From Bacteroidales bacterium (GTDB taxonomy: Bacteria; Bacteroidota; Bacteroidia; Bacteroidales; UBA932), in NCBI GenBank assembly GCA_017961175.1, contig JAGCXV010000082.1:1-34042 (forward strand): a stretch of 34,042 nucleotides of DNA. Direction: 5' to 3'. Under the pieces are notes generated by a model. That model ran no database searches. It was not told the origin of the DNA and saw nothing but the letters and a program-made list of their open reading frames with translations. Shown here one piece after another: positions 27,545-34,042 of this stretch. Position numbers and translations under genes: made by a program. Positions within the stretch are counted from its first letter, which is position 1. Every line of letters starts with the position of its first letter.

Positions 27545-27649
27545 CAAAACCGAAGGCAACCTCTTGCATAGGCCAAGGCGGCCGTAAGACACTGTAAAAA
27601 TGGTTGATAGTGCTTTTGGTGCAATGTTGCCGTTAAAAATTTAAAGAAA
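27545..27649 (+). promoter_or_regulatory. Structured mRNA leader of rplS (possible L19 autoregulatory element)
   Basis: The leader folds on paper into a closed multi-branch structure. The outer stem pairs GGCAAC (27555-27560) with GTTGCC (27626-27631) and continues, after a small internal loop, as TTGCA (27564-27568) with TGCAA (27620-27624). Inside are a GGCC/GGCC hairpin (27571-27574 with 27580-27583) and a CACT/AGTG hairpin (27590-27593 with 27609-27612). An A/T-rich stretch separates the structure from the ATG. Ribosomal-protein leaders of this kind often bind their own product; that L19 does so here is inference. Confidence 0.55.
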
Positions 27650-28024
27650 ATGGACTTAATTAAAGTAGCTCAGGAGGCATTTGCCAGCGAGAAAAAAGAG
27701 TTCCCTGCTTTCAAGGCAGGAGATACCGTAACCGTTACCTACAAGATCAAGGAGGGTGACAAGGAGAGACTTCAGAACTTCAAGGGCGTATGCCTGCAGA
27801 GAAGGGGAGCCGGCCAGACCCAGACCTTTACGGTAAGAAAGATATCCAACGGTGTAGGCGTAGAGAGGATTTTCCCTCTGAATTCACCTTTCATCGAGAA
27901 GATCACCGTAGACAAGGTAGGTAAGGTAAGAAGGGCAAGAATCTTCTATCTGCGCGACCTGACCGGTAAGAAAGCTCGTATCAAGGAGAAGAGCTTTGCA
28001 CGTAAGGAAGCTAAGGAGGAGTAA
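27650..28024 (+). CDS. rplS: 50S ribosomal protein L19
   Basis: The product has 124 residues. L19 sits at the interface of the two ribosomal subunits. Recognisable conserved segments are [53 protein letters not shown] and [13 protein letters not shown], with a basic Lys-rich C terminus. It has its own promoter and structured leader. It is followed by tRNA-Arg and then a strong terminator, so the tRNA may be cut from the same transcript. Confidence 0.97.
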   Translation: MDLIKVAQEAFASEKKEFPAFKAGDTVTVTYKIKEGDKERLQNFKGVCLQRRGAGQTQTFTVRKISNGVGVERIFPLNSPFIEKITVDKVGKVRRARIFYLRDLTGKKARIKEKSFARKEAKEE

Positions 28025-28038
28025 AATCCCCCTAATCT

Positions 28039-28112
28039 GGCTCCGTAGCTCAATTGAATAGAGCATCTGACTACGGATCAGAAGGTTGCAGGTTTGAGCC
28101 CTGCCGGAGTCA
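28039..28112 (+). tRNA. tRNA-Arg (anticodon ACG)
   Basis: A 74-base cloverleaf. The acceptor stem pairs GGCTCCG with CGGAGTC (one G-T pair); the anticodon stem TCTGA/TCAGA encloses the loop CTACGGA with anticodon ACG; the T stem GCAGG/CCTGC encloses TTTGAGC. The discriminator base is A. The 3' CCA is not encoded. The first anticodon base A is expected to be edited to inosine. It lies 14 bases after rplS. Confidence 0.95.
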
Positions 28113-28117
28113 CTTAG

Positions 28118-28154
28118 AAACCCCGTTTGACAAACATCAAACGGGGTTTTCTTA
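28118..28154 (+). terminator. Strong intrinsic terminator after rplS and tRNA-Arg
   Basis: CCCCGTTTG (28121-28129) pairs perfectly with CAAACGGGG (28137-28145) around a 7-base loop, followed by TTTTCTT. It can also stop transcription arriving from the minus-strand XRE gene, since the stem is flanked by AAA on the left. Confidence 0.92.
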
Positions 28155-28160
28155 TTCCTG

Positions 28161-28361
28161 CTAATCGCTTTCTTCCAGCTCAAATATGGATTCGGCAGGT
28201 TTCCCGAAGTATCTGGCAATCTTGAATGCCAGGACTGCGGAGGGAACATACCCTCCCGCTTCAATGGAATTGATGGTTTGCCGGCTCACGCCTACAGCGG
28301 CGGCCAGATCCTGCTGGGTGATGTCTTTGATTGCCCGTTCAACTTTGACAGTATTCTTCAT
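28161..28361 (-). CDS. XRE-family helix-turn-helix transcriptional regulator
   Basis: The product has 66 residues and is almost entirely one HTH domain. The motif runs TQQDLAAAVGVSRQTINSIE at about residues 15-34, then YVPSAVLAFKIARYFGKPAES. This short form is common in operons with a small membrane protein. Its ATG overlaps the stop of the membrane protein gene by 4 bases, so translation is probably coupled. It probably regulates its own operon. Ligand and targets are unknown. Confidence 0.92.
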   Translation of the reverse strand: MKNTVKVERAIKDITQQDLAAAVGVSRQTINSIEAGGYVPSAVLAFKIARYFGKPAESIFELEESD

Positions 28362-28804
28362 CGTGCTTCCCTCCTGATGTGACGCATCGTGAAATTAAAC
28401 TTAAGGATATACACCAAATAGAAAAGATAGAGCGCAATCAATGCAAAACTCAGGAAATTGAGCCCTTGTATGAAAAGGATTCCGAATGCCAGGATGGCTG
28501 AAGTGAACCAAAGGCTCCAGACAAAAGACTGCATCCGGATGTGTGCGGTCATTTCATCTTCGTCCTTTTCGCGGGACAAGGCAATGAAGCATAGGGATAC
28601 AAGCAGGCCCATCATACCTGCCTCAGTCAACAGGTTCGCTTTACCGGTGTAGAAGATTTCGTCTCCAAAAGCTATCCAAGGAACCATAATCTCCGGAAGA
28701 TTAACGTCAAACAGAAGACAGAGACATAAAGCGGCAAAAGGCAGAAACATCCACATGCCTACTTTCTTGTAGGTGTAGGGAAGAAGATAATTTCGTGTTT
28801 TCAT
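28358..28804 (-). CDS. Small membrane protein paired with XRE regulator
   Basis: I place the start at the ATG at 28804, giving 148 residues; the frame is open for 19 codons more, but that would overlap the promoter box. Four membrane helices are visible: WMFLPFAALCLCLLF, AGMMGLLVSLCFIAL, SFVWSLWFTSAILAFGILF and FLSFALIALYLFYLVYI. A charged loop (SREKDEDEMTAHIRMQS) sits between the second and third. The family resembles small membrane proteins found next to short XRE regulators in many gut bacteria; function unknown. It is first in the two-gene minus-strand unit. Confidence 0.75.
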   Translation of the reverse strand: MKTRNYLLPYTYKKVGMWMFLPFAALCLCLLFDVNLPEIMVPWIAFGDEIFYTGKANLLTEAGMMGLLVSLCFIALSREKDEDEMTAHIRMQSFVWSLWFTSAILAFGILFIQGLNFLSFALIALYLFYLVYILKFNFTMRHIRREAR

Positions 28805-28830
28805 AAAGCGTACTTTTTCGTTCAACAGCA

Positions 28831-28861
28831 CAAAAGTAAAAATAACTTTCCAAAATGTCAA
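28831..28861 (-). promoter_or_regulatory. Promoter of the membrane protein / XRE pair
   Basis: On the minus strand TTG (28859-28861), a 20-base gap and TACTTTTG (28831-28838) match the consensus; the -33 region reads TTGACA. The start codon is 27 bases further on. This supports the ATG at 28804 as the true start. Confidence 0.65.
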
Positions 28862-28918
28862 GTAAATTTTACATTATTTTTCAAATAGATAAATTCCTTT
28901 GTATTTAGATTTCTCTGC

Positions 28919-28996
28919 TAAAACTCTACAATCAATATTTCAAAACCCTACAAATTGGGCTTACAACATATTTATGTGGGGTTTAAAACTCTACAA
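28919..28996 (+). repeat. Direct repeats upstream of the phosphate-type operon (possible Pho box)
   Basis: The 12-base element AAAACTCTACAA occurs at 28920-28931 and 28985-28996, and AAAACCCTACAA at 28942-28953. Weaker TTTCAA (28938-28943) and CTTACAA (28960-28966) lie between. CTACAA-type cores therefore recur at roughly 10-13 base steps, like the tandem half-sites used by PhoB/PhoP-type regulators. The cluster ends 26 bases before the -7 box of the operon, a place suited to an activator. Confidence 0.55.
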
Positions 28997-29022
28997 GGTG
29001 TATTTTGTTTGTTCTATTTGCA

Positions 29023-29030
29023 TATATTTG
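29023..29030 (+). promoter_or_regulatory. -7 box of the phosphate-type operon
   Basis: TATATTTG matches TAnnTTTG exactly, 28 bases before the DUF47 start. The best upstream TTTG (29004-29007) is only 15 bases away, too close for a standard -33 box. A weak -33 region with repeats just upstream is typical of an activator-dependent promoter. Confidence 0.6.
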
Positions 29031-29058
29031 TACTGCAAAAACCAAAATATAAATAGGT

Positions 29059-29718
29059 ATGGGTTTGGCAGAAATATTTTCAAGGAAATCGGCAAGGCTG
29101 GAAAAGAGCATAGGAGGGTTGATGGAAACAGTGGACCAGTCTCTGCTGGTATTCAAGGAAGGTGTCAAGAATTATCTGTACGGGGACGAGGAAAGTTTTG
29201 CCGAGAATCTTGCCAAGATGGCGTCTCTGGAAACGGAGGCCTCCTCCAGAATCAAGGAAATCGAGAATATCCTGTACTCAAGGGGATATCTGATCCGTTC
29301 CAGGGGAGACATCATGAGGCTTCTGGAGAGGTTCGACCACATTTTCATCATAATCAGCACGGACCTGATCCAGTTTGAGATAGAGTCTCCTAAGATTCCT
29401 TCAGAACTCAAGAGGGAGTTTGTAAAGCTCAGCGAACTGGCTGCAATGGCCGCCGAGAGCACTATTCCCGGAACCAACGCATACTTCACCTCTCCTAAAA
29501 ACGTAGCGGAAACCACAGCTCAGGTTTATTTCTATGAGAAGGAGGCAGTGAAACTGTCCCAGTCCATAAAGAGAACCGTTTTCCACGATATGGATAATCT
29601 CAAGCTCAGCGAAAAGTTCCACCTTCGTTATTTTGCCCTTCATATCGAGGATCTTTCCAAGGCTGCCGTAAAGGTGGCCGAGCAGCTTTCCGTAATGACA
29701 ATCAAGCGTGCACTATAA
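29059..29718 (+). CDS. DUF47 (PhoU-like) phosphate transport regulator
   Basis: The product has 219 residues, all helical. It starts MGLAEIFSRKSARLEK and has the DUF47/PhoU-like helical bundle with two acidic metal-binding segments: ASLETEASSRIKEIENILYSRGY and MRLLERFDHIF, later HIEDLSKAAVKVAEQL. Proteins of this group are usually encoded next to PiT phosphate transporters and are thought to control them. Here the next gene starts immediately after the stop (TAAATG), so the two are translationally linked. That next gene encodes a PiT-like membrane domain fused to a DNA-binding domain, which suits a DUF47 partner role. Confidence 0.9.
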   Translation: MGLAEIFSRKSARLEKSIGGLMETVDQSLLVFKEGVKNYLYGDEESFAENLAKMASLETEASSRIKEIENILYSRGYLIRSRGDIMRLLERFDHIFIIISTDLIQFEIESPKIPSELKREFVKLSELAAMAAESTIPGTNAYFTSPKNVAETTAQVYFYEKEAVKLSQSIKRTVFHDMDNLKLSEKFHLRYFALHIEDLSKAAVKVAEQLSVMTIKRAL

Positions 29719-31323
29719 ATGGATAGTCTCCTGTACATAATCCTTTCCGTCGTTTTTGCCGGCACGATGCTGATGCTGCTGGACCTGCCTTATGTCAGTG
29801 GCAGCATACTGGCTTCCGGCGCTGGGGAGAGGATAGCTGTCAGGATTCTGATTCCGGTTCTTTTGCTTGGCGGCATTGTACTGCCGGTTCTCTCTCCGGA
29901 GCATTTTACCCAGATGACGCAGGGGCTTATGAAGCCGGAGGCTGTCTGCAATGTACTCCCGGTTGGTATAGCTACTGCCGTTACGGCGGTAATCATCCTG
30001 GGATTCAGCCGTTATGCTGCAGTTCCGTTCGCCTTTGTGGCGGCTGTGGCCGGAATGGGGCTTGCCTGCGGAGGCTCTCTGGATTTTGCAGATGTGCTGC
30101 CTTATGTTTCCTCCTGGATTGCGGCCCCGCTGATTTGCGCATTGGTGGCAGCCGGCATTTACAGCATTTTTGCGGCTACGGGGAGGAGGCGTGAGTCTCA
30201 TTTTGCAGTTACGGAGGGACGGTTCCTTTCCGCGGCGACAATAGTGGCTTTCTTACTGGCCATTGCCGCGGCTGTGAACAATTCCATTGTGTTTACCTTC
30301 CTGCCTTCAGGCCTGGGGGAAAATGCAATTTGGGTGGTTGCCGGTTCGGCTCTGGCTATTCTGCCTTTCGTTTTCCGTCACGTGACCATGAGCAAATGGT
30401 ACATCGCGGATTATGAACTGGATACTAATCCACAGGCCATCATCAGCCTTATGCTGAGCATGTTGGTCTGCTTTGTCCTTTTCACCAGCCCGGCCCCGCT
30501 CCGCCTCGGGCTTGCAGCAACCCCGCTTCCTGCCGGAACGCTTTATCTGGCCGCCTTGGCTGGGATAAGCCTGCGCAGCAAACGTACCCTGGTGGACGGG
30601 CCGATTCTTCTGAAAGGAATCATATCTTCTTACATATCACCTCTTCTGGCCTTCCTCCTGGCCTTTTCTCTGGGAAGGATAATGGACGGAGAGCTGACCG
30701 GGACATTCATCGTCTTGGGTATCATAATACTGATAGCCGGGGTGATTGTCTACATGAGGGTCCAGAGCCAGAGGATAATCAATCAGCAGATTGCCAGGGC
30801 TCACGAGCAGCAGGTGTATTCCACCAGGAAATCCCTCTCAGCTCTGGAGGTCAGGGCCGAGATGACCGAGAAAGACCTTCTGAACAAGCTGGATCTCAAG
30901 CGCAAGGAGCTTGTGGACTTTGCGGTTGGCATCAGCGACCAGAAAGATTTTATGGAAAGCGTGTATGAGCAGCTTAAAGAAGTCAGGGCAACCAGGGAAG
31001 GTGCGGAAAAGGATGCCAGGACAGATGCCCTCCTGCGGTCACTTCGGGAGAGAATGTACTTCACAAGGGAGATGAATGACTTCTACACCCGAAGCGAAGA
31101 GCTCCACAAGGACTTCAACGAGAGATTGGCTGAGAGTTTCCCTAAACTTACGGAAAATGAGCGTAAGCTGGCCAACCTTCTCAGGCAGGGCTTTTCCAGC
31201 AAATATATCGCATCGCTGATGAACATAACCCCTAAAAGCGTGGAAATAAACCGCTACCGCCTAAGGTCCAAACTTGGACTGGCGCGCAGCGAAAACCTTA
31301 TAAATTTCATTAAATCAATTTAA
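29719..31323 (+). CDS. PiT-like polytopic membrane protein fused to coiled coil and LuxR-type HTH
   Basis: The product has 534 residues. Residues 1 to about 350 hold about ten to eleven membrane helices that read like a degenerate PiT phosphate permease. After the first helix comes a GLMKPE segment where PiT proteins have GIxxPE-type text, then AAVPFAFVAAVAGMGLACGG where they have a PVSTTHA-type motif, then a SWIAAPLICAL helix. The second half has AFLLAIAAAVNNSIVF in place of the GANDVANA signature, and ISSYISPLLAFLLAF. The Asn-Asp pair needed for phosphate is missing. Residues about 355-470 are a coiled coil. Residues 476-534 are a LuxR/GerE HTH (LTENERKLANLLRQGFSSKY ... EINRYRLRSKLGL). I infer a membrane-bound transcription factor that senses phosphate or DUF47 state. 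The PiT relation is by eye. Confidence 0.72.
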   Translation: MDSLLYIILSVVFAGTMLMLLDLPYVSGSILASGAGERIAVRILIPVLLLGGIVLPVLSPEHFTQMTQGLMKPEAVCNVLPVGIATAVTAVIILGFSRYAAVPFAFVAAVAGMGLACGGSLDFADVLPYVSSWIAAPLICALVAAGIYSIFAATGRRRESHFAVTEGRFLSAATIVAFLLAIAAAVNNSIVFTFLPSGLGENAIWVVAGSALAILPFVFRHVTMSKWYIADYELDTNPQAIISLMLSMLVCFVLFTSPAPLRLGLAATPLPAGTLYLAALAGISLRSKRTLVDGPILLKGIISSYISPLLAFLLAFSLGRIMDGELTGTFIVLGIIILIAGVIVYMRVQSQRIINQQIARAHEQQVYSTRKSLSALEVRAEMTEKDLLNKLDLKRKELVDFAVGISDQKDFMESVYEQLKEVRATREGAEKDARTDALLRSLRERMYFTREMNDFYTRSEELHKDFNERLAESFPKLTENERKLANLLRQGFSSKYIASLMNITPKSVEINRYRLRSKLGLARSENLINFIKSI

Positions 31324-31352
31324 TTTTATTAACACACCTTTAATTAACTACT

Positions 31353-32720
31353 ATGCGTAAAACATTATTATTACTGGCGATTTCCCTTCTGGCAGTCCAG
31401 ACAGTATTCGCCCAGGAGAAAGTAAAGCGCAACCAGTACGGAGTAGCCGTTCAGTCAGACAGACTCGACGTTGAGGCTCAGGACGGTATTCTGGTTTTTG
31501 AATCCCCTAACAGTGCCTACAAGCTCTGGTTCGACACCCGTATCCAGGCTGATGGAGCAGTTTTCTTCGGCCAGGACAAAGACTATGACAACATCGGAAA
31601 CGGCACCAGCATCCGTCGTGCCCGTTTTGCCATCAAAGGCCAGATCAACGAAAGTTGGTACGGTGAGTTCGATATGGACCTTGCAGATGGTCTGATCGAG
31701 CTTAAAGACGCTCTCGTACGTTACACCGGCGTTCCTAACCTGGAACTTCAGGCAGGTAACTTCAAGGAGAATTTCTCCCTGAACCGTAACACCACCTCCC
31801 GTTACCTTCAGTTCATGGAAAGGCCTATGGTTACTTCCGCTCTGGCTCCAAGCCGTCATCTTGGTATCAACGCCAAGTATGCAAAGGACTGGTTCTGGGG
31901 ATCTCTGGGTGCTTTCACCCAGGAAGTTGCCGGTTCTGAGGAGCTCACCTATGTCCAGGACAACAACAAGGACTATGGCCGCAACACCGGTTACTCTATC
32001 ACCGCTAAGGTTATCTTCCGCCCTCTGTACAAGATGCAGAACGGAAGCCTCCACATCGGTCTGGCAGGATCTTACCGCAGGGCTCTTACCAGCGTAGATC
32101 CTAAGGAGTATGGAGCTTACAGGGCAAGTGCACGTAACTCCACCAGCATCAACCGCAAGAAGTATCTGGATACCGACCTCCTTCCTGGCTACGACCACAA
32201 CTTCCTGTGGACAGTAGAGCTTGCAGGTCACTATGAGGGACTCCGTTACGAGGCTGCATACATCGGCGACAACGTTCACTTCAAGAAGACCGCTGCCGAT
32301 CCTGCTACCAAGAACTTCGGCGGATGGTATGCTCAGGCTGGTTACCTTCTGTTCGGCGGAAGCCAGAACTATGACGCAAACGGTGGCAAGTACACCAAGG
32401 TTACCCGCGGCCGCAAGTGGGGCGATATCGAGCTCTGCGCACGCTACGAGTACTGCGACCTCAACTACAAGAACGTTTACGGCGGTTCAGCCGAGGCTTA
32501 TACCGTAGGTCTTAACTGGCAGGTAAACAACAACGTGAAGATAGTTCTCAACTATCAGTACAACAACAACGACCGTTATGCAAACGGTAAGAACAAGCTC
32601 TTCGTAGGCCACGATGCAAGCGGCAACCCTACAAAGGATTACACAAAGGTTGTTGAAGGCAAGAACAAGGCCGGTGTAGACTACCATATGCTTGGAATTC
32701 GTTTTGAGATTGACTTCTAA
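31353..32720 (+). CDS. Porin O/P family outer-membrane porin
   Basis: The product has 455 residues with a signal peptide (cleavage near VFAQ). It shows the porin O/P layout: LWFDTRIQADGAVFFGQ, SIRRARFAIKGQINESWYGE, LELQAGNFKENFSLNR and APSRHLGINAKYAKDWFWG, then alternating beta strands and a C-terminal phenylalanine (RFEIDF) that marks an outer-membrane barrel. The family founders, OprP and OprO, are anion channels for phosphate and pyrophosphate; other members are less specific. Its codons are strongly biased, which suggests high expression. It follows the PiT-HTH gene by 29 bases, in a locus that looks devoted to phosphate. Confidence 0.92.
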   Translation: MRKTLLLLAISLLAVQTVFAQEKVKRNQYGVAVQSDRLDVEAQDGILVFESPNSAYKLWFDTRIQADGAVFFGQDKDYDNIGNGTSIRRARFAIKGQINESWYGEFDMDLADGLIELKDALVRYTGVPNLELQAGNFKENFSLNRNTTSRYLQFMERPMVTSALAPSRHLGINAKYAKDWFWGSLGAFTQEVAGSEELTYVQDNNKDYGRNTGYSITAKVIFRPLYKMQNGSLHIGLAGSYRRALTSVDPKEYGAYRASARNSTSINRKKYLDTDLLPGYDHNFLWTVELAGHYEGLRYEAAYIGDNVHFKKTAADPATKNFGGWYAQAGYLLFGGSQNYDANGGKYTKVTRGRKWGDIELCARYEYCDLNYKNVYGGSAEAYTVGLNWQVNNNVKIVLNYQYNNNDRYANGKNKLFVGHDASGNPTKDYTKVVEGKNKAGVDYHMLGIRFEIDF

Positions 32721-32734
32721 AATTGACACAGATT

Positions 32735-33550
32735 ATGAAAAAGATATTTATAGCAGCATTTGCAATGCTTTTCGTATTCAGTTCTTGCGTTAAGGACAAG
32801 GTTTATTCAGTCCCTACCATTACTGGAGTTACCAATACCATAGCCTACGATGAGACAGAAGATGTAACCGTAACGGCTATAGTTTCTGCACTCGTTCCTG
32901 TATCTGAGGTTAATCTTATTTACAAGGCCGGAAGCTCCGCTGCCGCCACTGTCAAGATGGAAGGACTCGGAGAGAGCTTCAAGGGAATCATCCCTGCCCA
33001 GCCGATGGGAACCGAGGTTGTTTATTACATTGAGGCCTTTACCGATGGAGGAAATGCTATTTCAAAGGAAGCTTCCTATACCGTCGGAGTTATTCCTATC
33101 GACTTTACTGTTCTCAAGCTCAACGAGCTTAACGGAAACGACAAGTTCATCGAGATAGTTAACACCGGTAGAGAAAATGTCAATCTCAAGGGTCTGAAGA
33201 TCCTCAAGGACACCAAGGATGTATGGACCGGTCCTAACCGCGAGCTTGCTGCAGGCGCATTCCTGCTTCTGTACAGCGAAGACGTAGTTGTTTCCGGCGG
33301 CGCTCAGGAAGGCTATGATCCAGAACTGGTATTCACATCAGGTCTGTCCGCAAAGAAGGCCGTCAGGGTTCAGCTCAACGACCCTGTAGGCAATCCTCTC
33401 GATGACTTCAACCTGGTAACAGTTTCCAAGACCGCTCCGGCTTCCTACAGCCGCGTTCCAGACGGAACAGGAAATTGGTTCTTCACTCCTGCCACCCCTG
33501 GTGTAAAGAACTCTACAGACAATTCAGATCCTGTAACCGGACTTATGTAA
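32735..33550 (+). CDS. Lipoprotein with lamin-tail-like domain
   Basis: I start it at the ATG at 32735 rather than a TTG at 32723, giving 271 residues. A signal peptide ends in the lipobox FSSC, so this is a lipoprotein. Residues about 30-125 look like an Ig-type beta sandwich (SEVNLIYKAGSS, VVYYIEAFTDGGNAIS). Residues about 130-255 are lamin-tail-like: LKLNELNGNDKFIEIVNTG, VNLKGLKILKDTKDVW, ending with the VPDGTGNWFF...TPGVKN motif usual in this family. Such domains occur on secreted nucleases and surface proteins and often mediate binding. It follows the porin by 14 bases, so it may work with it at the outer membrane; role not established. Confidence 0.82.
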   Translation: MKKIFIAAFAMLFVFSSCVKDKVYSVPTITGVTNTIAYDETEDVTVTAIVSALVPVSEVNLIYKAGSSAAATVKMEGLGESFKGIIPAQPMGTEVVYYIEAFTDGGNAISKEASYTVGVIPIDFTVLKLNELNGNDKFIEIVNTGRENVNLKGLKILKDTKDVWTGPNRELAAGAFLLLYSEDVVVSGGAQEGYDPELVFTSGLSAKKAVRVQLNDPVGNPLDDFNLVTVSKTAPASYSRVPDGTGNWFFTPATPGVKNSTDNSDPVTGLM

Positions 33551-33569
33551 TAATTTAAATTTCAACGAT

Positions 33570-34042
33570 ATGGCAGAATTGAAAATCGGTGAAATAAGCA
33601 AGCCTAGATTTGAATTCCGCAGCTTCGGCCAGTGCTTCTGCAAGGCTCATCAGAGAATGGCACGTCTTTCAGTTCCTGTTCCTGAGAAAGTTTGGGAAAG
33701 GTCAAGCGACGAGATTTACATCATCTCCGCAAAGAACGATATCAACAACACCAAGATCCGAGACGGAAAGATGGACATAAAGACATTTGTCCAGTGTGTT
33801 GACGGACTTGAGCAGTGGAACCCACTGATGAAGGGCGAATTCCCGATCAGCCGCGAGGTTCTGGAGAAGGAAGTTTTCCCTGCATTTATGGTTGAGATGC
33901 CAGCCCTTACAAAAGACACCTATACTTTTGATGAGTTTATTGCGATGGTTAAGGCCAATCCAGACCTTGCTGCGGTGAGAGTTCACAAGCAGAGGTTCGG
34001 ATATATGGTCAACAACACCATCTGCGAGGTGGGCAACGTGCT
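33570..34042 (+). CDS. CYTH-like protein (3' partial)
   Basis: The frame starts at ATG 33570 and is open to the window edge (157 codons), so the gene is incomplete. No signal peptide is present, so it is cytoplasmic. Patterns typical of CYTH / triphosphate-tunnel proteins can be read: RFEFRSFG near the start, then EIYIISAKNDINNTKIRDGK and MDIKTF in the middle, and VRVHKQRFGYMVNNTICEVG near the edge, with alternating Lys, Arg and Glu. CYTH proteins act on triphosphates, including polyphosphate and thiamin triphosphate. The placement in a phosphate-type locus fits, but the assignment is from a partial sequence by eye. Confidence 0.45.
   Translation, partial: MAELKIGEISKPRFEFRSFGQCFCKAHQRMARLSVPVPEKVWERSSDEIYIISAKNDINNTKIRDGKMDIKTFVQCVDGLEQWNPLMKGEFPISREVLEKEVFPAFMVEMPALTKDTYTFDEFIAMVKANPDLAAVRVHKQRFGYMVNNTICEVGNV

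Noticed and set aside
31455-32279. A 274-codon open frame on the minus strand across the porin gene
   Set aside because: It lies wholly opposite a clear porin O/P gene with strong codon bias, and its product has no domain or signal; long antisense frames arise from such bias.

Overview
The window looks like chromosomal DNA from an uncultured or gut-type Bacteroidales (Bacteroidota). Evidence: several promoters fit the Bacteroidota -33 TTTG / -7 TAnnTTTG pattern, there are lipoproteins with SC-type lipoboxes, TonB-plug, porin O/P and PiT/DUF47-type proteins are present, and most genes lack Shine-Dalgarno sequences. Genus cannot be fixed from the sequence alone. No rRNA, CRISPR array, insertion sequence or prophage was seen, and no gene-free stretch exceeds 300 bases.

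Layout. (1) 1-8601, all plus strand, visibly AT-richer than the rest: an accessory island of exported proteins. It holds two paralogues of a 16-cysteine exported protein with an InlB-type B-repeat tail, a 3' remnant of a third copy, an unknown secreted protein, two free-standing exported TonB-C-like proteins, a Wzy_C/O-antigen-ligase-like membrane protein, and a large MG2 plus TonB-plug protein. (2) 8620-11553, minus: a CoA-transferase and a HerA-like ATPase. (3) 11737-14624, minus: dnaK, then an unknown lipoprotein, each followed by a clear terminator. (4) 14766-18766, plus: tandem secreted paralogues, an RluA-type pseudouridine synthase and an SDR enzyme. (5) 18761-19917, minus: gmk-nadD. 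(6) 19997-21790, plus: class II aldolase and a HAD phosphatase. (7) 21787-22602, minus: TauE/SafE permease. (8) 22771-27485, plus: grpE-dnaJ, an M23 peptidase and anmK. (9) 27508-28154: rplS behind a structured leader, tRNA-Arg(ACG), and a strong terminator. (10) 28161-28804, minus: an XRE regulator and a small membrane protein. (11) 29059 to the end, plus: a phosphate-type locus (DUF47/PhoU-like, PiT-like membrane protein fused to a LuxR helix-turn-helix, porin O/P, lamin-tail lipoprotein, CYTH-like protein running off the edge).

How the genes work together. The most interesting candidate for an undescribed system is region 11. A membrane domain that reads like a degenerate PiT phosphate permease is joined through a coiled coil to a DNA-binding domain, directly after a DUF47 gene and before a phosphate-porin-family gene. 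The operon start carries repeated CTnTACAA-type elements that could be its operator. Regions 3 and 8 share a palindrome-plus-GATGGCA arrangement upstream of both dnaK and grpE, suggesting joint heat-shock control. In region 1 the free TonB-C-like proteins, the barrel-less plug protein and the metal-knuckle proteins may form an envelope module; that grouping is inference from co-location.
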